This document shows, one piece after another, positions 27,671-33,879 of a stretch of 33,879 nucleotides of DNA. Position 1 is the first letter of the stretch. The number at the start of each line of letters is the position of its first letter. The stretch is from Pseudomonas sp. PB101. GTDB lineage: Bacteria > Pseudomonadota > Gammaproteobacteria > Pseudomonadales > Pseudomonadaceae. Under the pieces are notes generated by a model. The model saw only the letters and a program-made list of their open reading frames with translations. It had not been told where the DNA came from and made no database searches. The DNA is taken from contig NZ_RWIR01000012.1 in assembly GCF_009764265.1 (NCBI RefSeq), positions 1 to 33,879 of the forward strand. Direction: 5' to 3'. The position numbers were made by a program, and so were the translations under genes.

Positions 27671-29617
27671 ATGAACATCAAACAGAAGTTGACCTGGGCG
27701 TTTGCAATCATCGCCTGCCTGCCCGTGGTGCTGGTCGCCACGCTCGTTGTGCTGAACCTGCGCAGTGATGCCAGGGACGAATTCATCGACGGCAGTGCCC
27801 GCGAAATTCGTCAGGTCAGCAACGCCATGCAATTGTTCTTTGACGGCATCAGCCAGAACGTCGATTACCTGGCCAAGCAGCCGTTGATCCGAAATTCCGA
27901 CGACAGCCTCAAGACTTACATGGCTGCCAACGCCGAGAGCGTCCCCCAGGGCGAGGCGGACAAGAAAGTCTTCACCCTGCTCCAGGACCTGGGCAACAGT
28001 CACCCGTCTTACGCCTATGCCATCCTCGGCACGGCGGCCGGCGGCTACGTGTCGTGGCCGGATGATCCGAAACTGAACAACTACGACCCGCGCCAGCGCC
28101 CCTGGTACAAGGCCGCCCAGGCCAAGCCGGGCAAGCCGTTCCGTACCGAGGCCTATTACTGGGCCCAGGACGACGCGACCTACGTCAGCACCGTGCGCAC
28201 CATCGACAACAAGCTGGGCACCAACGGCGGTGTGGTCAGCATCGATGTGACGCTCAAGCAGCTCACCGAAATCGTCAAGCAGATCAAGCTCGGTGAAACC
28301 GGCTACCTGATGCTGCTGGAAAACACCGGCATGGTCCTGGTGGATCCGAAACAACCGGAACACAACTTCAAACCGCTGAACAGCCTGGGCGACGGCTACG
28401 CGCAACTGGCCAAGGCCGGCAAGGGCCTGGTGGAAGTGGAATTGAATGGCGAGCGCTACATGGCCAACGTCTGGCCGTCGGAGCAGCTGGGCTGGACCTT
28501 CATCGGCCTGATCAAACAGGACGACGTGATGAGCTCCGCGACCCAGTTGACCTGGCTGATCGCGATCATCGCCGCCGTACTGGCGGTCATCTTCGCCGTC
28601 GTCGGCGCCAGCTTTGCCAGCCTCATCGTGCGCCCGATCCGCAGCGTGGCCAGCGGCCTGGAAGGCATCGCCCAGGGCGAAGGCGACCTGACCCAGAACC
28701 TGCAGATCCGCGGCAGCGACGAAACCGCGCAACTGGCCAACTGGTTCAATCAATTCCTGGCCGCGATTCGCAACCTGATCCAGAACATCGGCGGCGCGGC
28801 AGGCAAGATCCTCGCCACATCCAAGAGCTCGACCCAGGTCTCCAGCGACATGGCCGAAGCCGCCGGGCGCCAGCGCGAAGCGGTGGACATGGTGTCCACG
28901 GCGTTCCACGAAATGGTCGCCACCGCCAACGAAGTCGCGCGCTCTTGCAGCCAGGCGGCGGAATCGGCCGACAGTGGCCAGCGCCAGGCGCGCGAAGGTC
29001 AGCAGCAGATCGATGCGGCGGTGAACAGCGTGGATCGCCTGAGCCAGGAAATCGAACAGTCGGCCCAGTCGATGCAGCAACTGGAGCGTGACAGCAATGA
29101 CATCCAGTCGATCCTCGGGACCATCCGTTCAATCGCCGAACAGACCAACCTGCTGGCGCTGAACGCCGCGATCGAAGCGGCACGGGCCGGTGAACAGGGT
29201 CGCGGTTTTGCCGTGGTGGCCGACGAAGTACGCGCCCTGGCCAAGCGCACCGCCGATTCCACCGCAGAAATCGACGGGCTGCTGGGCAACCTGGCCAAAC
29301 GCACCAGCCAGGTGACCCAACAGATGCACGCCAGCCTGGAAGTCTCCCAGCAATCGGTGACGCGCATCGGCGAGGCGCGCAACAGCTTCGGGCAGATTCG
29401 CGAGTCGGTGGACGTGATCCGCGACATGAACACCCAGATCGCCACGGCGGCGGAACAACAGCATCAAGTGGCCGAAGACATCAACCGGCACATCAGCCAG
29501 ATCCATGGTGATGCGCAACTGGTGGCGGAACTGGCCAACTCGGCGCGCCTGGACTCCCAGAGCCTGGCCGGGTTGTCGAATGAACTGGACGGGTTGGTGC
29601 GCAGGTTTCGTACTTAA
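27671..29617 (+). CDS. Methyl-accepting chemotaxis protein with dCache sensor
   Basis: A 648-residue inner-membrane chemoreceptor. The first membrane helix is at about 8-30; a periplasmic double-Cache domain spans about 35-290; the second helix is at about 293-318; HAMP follows at about 320-372; and the signalling domain carries the conserved hairpin (about 485-527, [20 protein letters not shown]). The ligand pocket shows the amino-acid-type motif Y-x4-R-x-W-Y (Tyr138, Arg143, Trp145, Tyr146) with a downstream Asp192, so amino acids or related amines are the likely ligands; purine-binding dCache receptors are derived from this pocket and cannot be excluded. No CheR-binding pentapeptide is seen at the C-terminus. 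The ATG at 27671 has GGAG 5 bases upstream; the frame is open for 246 bases before it without coding signs. Confidence 0.92.
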   Translation: MNIKQKLTWAFAIIACLPVVLVATLVVLNLRSDARDEFIDGSAREIRQVSNAMQLFFDGISQNVDYLAKQPLIRNSDDSLKTYMAANAESVPQGEADKKVFTLLQDLGNSHPSYAYAILGTAAGGYVSWPDDPKLNNYDPRQRPWYKAAQAKPGKPFRTEAYYWAQDDATYVSTVRTIDNKLGTNGGVVSIDVTLKQLTEIVKQIKLGETGYLMLLENTGMVLVDPKQPEHNFKPLNSLGDGYAQLAKAGKGLVEVELNGERYMANVWPSEQLGWTFIGLIKQDDVMSSATQLTWLIAIIAAVLAVIFAVVGASFASLIVRPIRSVASGLEGIAQGEGDLTQNLQIRGSDETAQLANWFNQFLAAIRNLIQNIGGAAGKILATSKSSTQVSSDMAEAAGRQREAVDMVSTAFHEMVATANEVARSCSQAAESADSGQRQAREGQQQIDAAVNSVDRLSQEIEQSAQSMQQLERDSNDIQSILGTIRSIAEQTNLLALNAAIEAARAGEQGRGFAVVADEVRALAKRTADSTAEIDGLLGNLAKRTSQVTQQMHASLEVSQQSVTRIGEARNSFGQIRESVDVIRDMNTQIATAAEQQHQVAEDINRHISQIHGDAQLVAELANSARLDSQSLAGLSNELDGLVRRFRT

Positions 29618-29620
29618 CCC

Positions 29621-29770
29621 GCAAGCTCGCTCCCACAAGATTTCAGTGTCGTTCACATAATCTGAGCCAAACACAAAACCTGTGGGAGCGAGCTTGCTCG
29701 CGATGAGGCCAGCAGTTTCAACATCTTTGTTGACTGACACACCGCTATCGCGAGCAAGCTCGCTCCCACA
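29621..29770. repeat. REP cluster, one truncated unit plus one REPIN
   Basis: A half REP (GCAAGCTCGCTCCCACA, 29621-29637) starts 3 bp after the chemoreceptor stop codon and lacks its GCGA end. A full doublet follows, with units at 29681-29704 and 29747-29770 and the same centre ending (GACACACCGC) as at 13054-13143. Two convergent genes end on either side. Confidence 0.9.
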
Positions 29771-29781
29771 GTTTTTTGTGT

Positions 29782-31059
29782 TCAGCGCTCGATGATTGCG
29801 GTCACACCCTGCCCACCCGCCGCACAAATCGAAATCAGTCCCCGCCCCTTGCCCGCCGCATCCAGCAACTTCGCCAGGTTGGCGACAATGCGCCCGCCCG
29901 TGGCGGCAAACGGATGCCCCGCCGCCAGTGAACTGCCCTTGACGTTGAGCCGGCTGCGGTCGATCGAGCCCAGCGCCGCATCGAGCCCGAGACGGGTTTT
30001 GCAGTACTCGGGATCTTCCCAGGCCTTCAAGGTGCACAGCACTTGCGCAGCGAAGGCTTCGTGGATTTCGTAATAGTCGAAGTCCTGCAAGGTCAGCCCG
30101 TTGCGCGCCAGCAACCGTGGCACGGCGTAGACCGGCGCCATCAACAAGCCTTCCGCGCCGTTGACGAAGTCCACCGCCGCCGCCTCGCCGTCGCGCCAGT
30201 AGGCCAGAATCGGCAAGCCTCGCGCCTTCGCCCACTCTTCGCTGCCCAGCAACACCAGTGACGCACCATCGGTCAGTGGCGTGGAGTTACCTGCGGTCAG
30301 GGTGCCCTTGGCGCTTTTCTCATAGGCCGGCTTGAGCGCGGCGAGCTTTTCCAGCGTGGAGTCCGGGCGCAGGTTGTTGTCGCGGGTGAGCCCCAGGAAG
30401 GGTGTCATCAGGTCGTTGTGCCAGCCTTCGGCGTAGGAAGCCGCCAGTTTCTGATGGCTCTCGAGCGCCAGTTGATCCTGCGCCTCGCGCGGGATGTTCC
30501 AGGTCTGGGCCATCAGCTCGCAGTGCTGGCCCATGGACAACCCGGTGCGCGGCTCGCCATTGCGCGGGAACTCCGGGATCAGATGCCTGGGGCGCAACTG
30601 CAGGAAGGTTTTCAGTTTGTCGCCGGTGGTTTTCGCGCGGTTGGCTTGCAGGAGGATTCTGCGCAGCCCTTCGCTGACGCTGATCGGCGCATCCGAAGTG
30701 GTGTCCACGCCACCGGCGATGGCGCAGTCGATCTGGCCCAGGGCAATCTTGTTCGCCACCAGCAACGCCGCCTCCAGCCCGGTGCCGCATGCCTGCTGGA
30801 TGTCATAGGCCGGGGTGGCGGGCGACAGGCGCGAACCCAGTACGCACTCGCGCGTGAGGTTCATGTCCCGCGACAGCTTGAGCACCGCCCCGGCGACCAC
30901 TTCGCCGATGCGCTGGCCGTGCAGGTTGTAACGCTCGATCAGGCCTTCGAGGGCGGCGGTGAGCATCACCTGGTTACTGGCCGTGGCGTAGGGGCCGTTG
31001 GAGCGGGCGAAGGGAATCCGGTTACCGCCGATGATCGCGACGCGGCGCAGTTGGGTCAT
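29782..31059 (-). CDS. Acetyl-CoA C-acetyltransferase (thiolase, FadI-like)
   Basis: A 425-residue thiolase that joins or cleaves acyl-CoA with CoA. The nucleophile Cys91 is in QQACGTGLEA, the catalytic His in EIHEAFAAQ, and the second catalytic Cys near the C-terminus in CAAGGQG. The GHPFAATGGR segment is also present. The length and the RIPFARS N-terminus fit the FadI/long-chain 3-ketoacyl-CoA thiolase branch rather than the 390-residue acetoacetyl-CoA thiolases. The ATG at 31059 has AGGAG with 5-base spacing. It is divergent from a FabG-like reductase and MaoC hydratase gene pair, which supports a shared acyl-CoA pathway. Confidence 0.9.
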   Translation of the reverse strand: MTQLRRVAIIGGNRIPFARSNGPYATASNQVMLTAALEGLIERYNLHGQRIGEVVAGAVLKLSRDMNLTRECVLGSRLSPATPAYDIQQACGTGLEAALLVANKIALGQIDCAIAGGVDTTSDAPISVSEGLRRILLQANRAKTTGDKLKTFLQLRPRHLIPEFPRNGEPRTGLSMGQHCELMAQTWNIPREAQDQLALESHQKLAASYAEGWHNDLMTPFLGLTRDNNLRPDSTLEKLAALKPAYEKSAKGTLTAGNSTPLTDGASLVLLGSEEWAKARGLPILAYWRDGEAAAVDFVNGAEGLLMAPVYAVPRLLARNGLTLQDFDYYEIHEAFAAQVLCTLKAWEDPEYCKTRLGLDAALGSIDRSRLNVKGSSLAAGHPFAATGGRIVANLAKLLDAAGKGRGLISICAAGGQGVTAIIER

Positions 31060-31099
31060 AAGAACTCCTGGTGAATGATTCAAATCGAGAACCGCCCCC

Positions 31100-31199
31100 T
31101 GTAGGAGCGAGCTTGCTCGCGATGAGTTGGAAGGCGACGCATTTCTCGAGACGATACGCGTCATCGTTCACGACCATCGCGAGCAAGCTCGCTCCTACA
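31100..31199. repeat. REP doublet between divergent start codons
   Basis: Inverted REP units of the TGTAGGAGC subtype, core GCGAGCTTGCTCGC, at 31100-31123 and 31176-31199. They occupy 100 of the 232 bp between the thiolase and FabG-like start codons, so the two promoters must lie in the short flanks or overlap the repeat. Confidence 0.9.
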
Positions 31200-31291
31200 A
31201 TGTAACCAAGCGTAGGCCTTATCTCGTGGATCGAACGACTGATCGCCATTCATGGTCCACACTTTGAACCCCAGCTTTCGGAGCGCGTTCC

Positions 31292-32644
31292 ATGTCTGAC
31301 CGCTATATCGACTTCGCCAATTCGTCCATCGGCCACCGTCTGGTCGGCGCCCTGGGGTTACCGGCACCGACTCGACTGGAGCGCTGGCAAGCAGGCCGGC
31401 TGCGGCCCGTGGAAGGTGCGCTGCTGATCGGCGGCGGGCCCTTGGCCGAACGCGTCAACGCCTTCGCCAACCGCCTGACCGACGCGATCTACAGCTACGG
31501 CACCGAGCCTTCAATGGCCACGGCGTGGATTCCCGGCCACGGCCCCAAACTCAAGGCCGTGGTGTACGACGCCAGTGACCTGCTGCACACCGACCAGCTC
31601 AAGCAACTGCGCGAATTCTTCCAGCCGCTGATGAAGAACCTCGATCACTGCGCGCATCTGGTGATTCTCGGGCGCGACCCGCAAACCCTGCGCGACCCGT
31701 TCGCCGCCAGCGCGCAGCGTGCCCTGGAAGGTTTCAGCCGTTCACTGGCCAAGGAGTTGCGCAGCGGTGGCACCCTGCAACTGATCTACGTCGGCGAAGG
31801 TGCCGAGGCGCAGCTGGAAGGCCCGCTGCGGTTTTTCCTCTCGCCCAAAAGCGCCTTCGTCTCCGGGCAGGTCATCCGCCTGAATCCGTGTTCGACGCCC
31901 GTCAGCGACTGGACGCGCCCGCTCGCCGGACGCAAGGCACTGGTGACCGGCGCGGCACGGGGCATTGGCGCAGCCATTGCGGAAACCCTGGCCCGCGACG
32001 GTGCCGAAGTCATCCTGCTCGACGTGCCACCGGCCAAAACCGATCTCGAAGCCCTCGCCGCACGCCTCGGCGGGCGCAGCATCACCCTCGACATCTGCGC
32101 CGAAGACGCCGCTGCGCAGTTGATCGAACAGTTGCCCGACGGCCTCGACATCGTGGTGCACAACGCCGGCATCACCCGCGACAAAACCCTGGCCAACATG
32201 ACCCCGGAATTCTGGGACGCCGTACTGGCGGTCAACCTCAATGCCCCGCAAGTGCTGACCAAGGCCCTGCTCGACGGCGGCACCCTGCACGACAACGGCC
32301 GGGTGATCCTGCTGGCGTCCATCAGCGGCATCGCCGGCAATCGCGGGCAAACCAATTACGCGGCGAGCAAGGCCGGGCTTATTGGCCTGGCCCAAGCCTG
32401 GGCGCCGCTGCTCAGCGAACGCGGTATCAGCATCAATGCGGTGGCGCCGGGCTTCATCGAAACACAGATGACCGCGCACATCCCCTTCGGCCTGCGCGAA
32501 GCCGGACGACGCATGAGCTCCCTCGGCCAGGGCGGCTTGCCACAGGACGTTGCCGAAGCCGTGGCCTGGCTGGCGCAACCGGGCACAGGCGCGTTCACCG
32601 GGCAAGCGTTGCGCGTGTGCGGGCAAAGCGTTCTGGGGGCTTAA
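31292..32644 (+). CDS. High-molecular-weight 3-oxoacyl-ACP/CoA reductase (FabG4-like SDR)
   Basis: A 450-residue two-domain SDR. The N-terminal half (1-205) is a degenerate Rossmann domain. The C-terminal half carries the working site: GAARGIG (220-226), NAG (291-293), Ser343, and Tyr356/Lys360 in YAASK. This layout is that of the high-molecular-weight FabG proteins (FabG4 type), which reduce 3-oxoacyl thioesters with NAD(H) rather than taking part in housekeeping fatty acid synthesis. The ATG at 31292 follows CGGAG (about 31279-31283). Its stop is 2 bp before the MaoC-type gene, so the two are co-translated. Confidence 0.9.
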   Translation: MSDRYIDFANSSIGHRLVGALGLPAPTRLERWQAGRLRPVEGALLIGGGPLAERVNAFANRLTDAIYSYGTEPSMATAWIPGHGPKLKAVVYDASDLLHTDQLKQLREFFQPLMKNLDHCAHLVILGRDPQTLRDPFAASAQRALEGFSRSLAKELRSGGTLQLIYVGEGAEAQLEGPLRFFLSPKSAFVSGQVIRLNPCSTPVSDWTRPLAGRKALVTGAARGIGAAIAETLARDGAEVILLDVPPAKTDLEALAARLGGRSITLDICAEDAAAQLIEQLPDGLDIVVHNAGITRDKTLANMTPEFWDAVLAVNLNAPQVLTKALLDGGTLHDNGRVILLASISGIAGNRGQTNYAASKAGLIGLAQAWAPLLSERGISINAVAPGFIETQMTAHIPFGLREAGRRMSSLGQGGLPQDVAEAVAWLAQPGTGAFTGQALRVCGQSVLGA

Positions 32645-32646
32645 GG

Positions 32647-33501
32647 ATGATTACCGACTGGCACACACTCAACCGCGAACCCAGCCTGCCGGGGTTATAC
32701 GCCCGTGCGGCGACGCGACGCAAAATCACCGGCACCACCCTGCCCGACTCCGGCTTGCGTTGCTGGGTCGATGTCGATCCCAAACGCCTTGCGGCCTATC
32801 GCAAAGTCTGCGGCTTCGCCGACAACGGCCTGCTGCCGCCAACCTACCCACACATCCTCGGCTTTGCCTTGCAGATGCAATTGCTCACAGCCAAAGACTT
32901 CCCGTTCCCGCTGCTGGGCCTGATTCACCTGAGCAATCGCATCCGCGTGCTGCGCCCCATGGGCGCAGTGAATCGGGTGCGCGTCAGCGTCCAGGTAGAA
33001 AACCTGCAACCCCACGCCAAAGGCGCGACATTCGATCTGCTGACCACCCTCGACGACCAACTGGGCCCCTTGTGGGAAGCGCAAAGCCAAATGCTCTGCC
33101 GCGGCGTCAAACTCGAAGGCGACCCCCTCGAAGAAAACCTGACACCGAGCCTGGCCCTCAGCGAAATCGAGCACTGGAAAGCCCCCTCCGACATCGGCCG
33201 GCAATACGCCAAGGTGTCCGGCGACTACAACCCGATCCACCTCAGCGCAGCCAGCGCCCGACTCTTCGGCTTCCCCACCGCCATCGCTCATGGCTTGTGG
33301 AACAAGGCGCGCACGTTGGCGGCATTGGCCGGGCATCTGCCAACAGCGAATGTCGAGATCACGGTGCAGTTCAGGAAACCGGTACGGTTGCCCAGTGAGG
33401 TGACATTGCTCGCCAGTGCGCCAAGGTCGATCGGGGATTTGCAGTTAGCGGGCGCCGGGGAACTTGAGCATATGGTTGGGCATTGGCGGCCGGTGGCTTG
33501 A
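32647..33501 (+). CDS. MaoC-type acyl dehydratase/enoyl-CoA hydratase
   Basis: A 284-residue protein with two hot-dog halves, like R-specific enoyl-CoA hydratases with a degenerate first domain. The catalytic Asp193/His198 are in SGDYNPIHLS (191-200), followed by FGFPTAIAHG, the usual hydratase-2 signature. It would hydrate 2-enoyl thioesters to (R)-3-hydroxyacyl thioesters, the product that the upstream FabG-like enzyme interconverts with the 3-oxo form. AAGG directly before the ATG overlaps the fabG stop codon, so translation is coupled. The frame is open far upstream, antisense to nothing and inside fabG, but only this part is coding. Confidence 0.88.
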   Translation: MITDWHTLNREPSLPGLYARAATRRKITGTTLPDSGLRCWVDVDPKRLAAYRKVCGFADNGLLPPTYPHILGFALQMQLLTAKDFPFPLLGLIHLSNRIRVLRPMGAVNRVRVSVQVENLQPHAKGATFDLLTTLDDQLGPLWEAQSQMLCRGVKLEGDPLEENLTPSLALSEIEHWKAPSDIGRQYAKVSGDYNPIHLSAASARLFGFPTAIAHGLWNKARTLAALAGHLPTANVEITVQFRKPVRLPSEVTLLASAPRSIGDLQLAGAGELEHMVGHWRPVA

Positions 33502-33530
33502 TAAGGCGGGAATGTACAGCCAGATAATCA

Positions 33531-33715
33531 GGCCGGCCGGTAGGCCGCCATCGCTAGCAAGCCAGCTCCTACAAGGGATCGACGTATGTCTGGGAGATAC
33601 TGGTTGGCTGGCAGGCCGCCATCGCTAGCAAGCCAGCTCCTACAAGGGATCGACGTATGTCTGGGAGATACTGGTCGGCCGTTAGGCCGTCATCGCTGGC
33701 AAGCCAGCTCCTACA
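33531..33715. repeat. Tandem array of a 71-bp unit with REP-like core
   Basis: About 2.6 direct copies of a 71-bp unit. The shared AGGCCG(C/T)CATCGCT starts at 33542, 33613 and 33684, exactly 71 bp apart. Each copy ends in GCTAGCAAGCCAGCTCCTACA, or in copy 3 the perfect-palindrome form GCTGGCAAGCCAGC. The first two copies are almost identical, including CGACGTATGTCTGGGAGATA; the third is truncated after CTCCTACA. It lies just downstream of the MaoC gene. Confidence 0.9.
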
Positions 33716-33729
33716 GAAAAGCCGCGTAC

Positions 33730-33879
33730 ATCCGCTGCTCTTCACCACTCAACAGGCCGAGCGTTAGCTCGCCTGCAGCTCTTGATCTTGATCCACCCGC
33801 CCCCTCGGAAGGCTGAGTGGAGGTGTTCATCCGGGGATTGGCGCGCAGCGCCGTTCGACGCAGTCGAACTCATCGCATG
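33730..33879. repeat. Probable dispersed non-coding repeat, cut by window edge
   Basis: The last 150 bases carry no gene. Segments such as CTCTTGATCTTGATCC and CCCCTCGGAAGGCTGAG, followed by GCGCGCAGCGCC, resemble a long dispersed repeat I have seen between genes in fluorescens-group Pseudomonas. Recognition is from memory and the boundaries are uncertain. Confidence 0.4.

Noticed and set aside
33531..33715. A possible CRISPR-like array at the right edge.
   Set aside because: The unit is 71 bp with almost no variable spacers, there are fewer than three copies, and no cas genes are present. It is a tandem repeat with a REP core.
33586..33816. A 76-codon frame across the tandem repeat at the right edge.
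   Set aside because: It is made mostly of repeat sequence and has no ribosome-binding site.

Overview
The window looks like chromosomal DNA of a Pseudomonas of the fluorescens group. The evidence is the gene families, the dense REP/REPIN palindromes typical of that group, and a gene order that I recall as resembling two P. aeruginosa neighbourhoods (around PA0130-PA0148 and around PA4778-PA4787). I see no prophage, insertion sequence, CRISPR array, tRNA or complete rRNA gene. An rRNA operon does begin just off the left edge: its leader boxA and three tandem sigma-70 promoters occupy positions 13-342 on the minus strand.

Left block (433-5738), beta-alanine and pyrimidine breakdown. A minus-strand operon holds an omega-amino-acid:pyruvate aminotransferase (bauA) and a CoA-acylating semialdehyde dehydrogenase (mmsA/bauC). 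A divergent LysR regulator follows, then a RutR-like TetR regulator and an IMPACT/YigZ protein. Together the enzymes would turn beta-alanine, the end product of reductive uracil breakdown, into acetyl-CoA.

Purine block (5739-17784). After a 547-bp non-coding region with three perfect DnaA-box 9-mers come an ABC ATPase and two permeases of the nucleoside type, an 8-oxoguanine deaminase-like amidohydrolase, the matching BMP-family periplasmic binding protein, a 2-oxoglutarate/Fe(II) dioxygenase of unknown substrate and an adenine/adenosine deaminase. Interrupting this set are a small membrane protein, a MerR-SDR pair and a ChaA-type cation/proton antiporter. The set reads as uptake of purine nucleosides or bases followed by deamination. 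The dioxygenase is the least explained part.

Middle block (17865-22423): an ArsR-type regulator, a LysR regulator divergent from a quinone-oxidoreductase-like dehydrogenase, a 57-residue protein of unknown function and a Bcr/CflA-type MFS exporter.

Copper block (22514-26134): copZ, an unknown secreted protein, the Cu(I) P-type ATPase copA and the regulator cueR. Two near-ideal CueR operators (TTGACC, dyad, 19-bp spacer) control copZ and copA.

Right block (26331-33501): a RIO1-like kinase, a dCache chemoreceptor, a thiolase, and divergently a high-molecular-weight FabG reductase plus a MaoC-type hydratase. The last three look like a thiolase/reductase/hydratase set for acyl-CoA or hydroxyacyl chemistry.

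Repeats: eight REP loci plus a 71-bp tandem array with a REP core give about 20 REP units. One REPIN supplies the stop codons of two convergent genes, one encodes the tail of a membrane protein, and one lies between two divergent start codons. All names rest on recognising protein motifs by eye; no database search was run.
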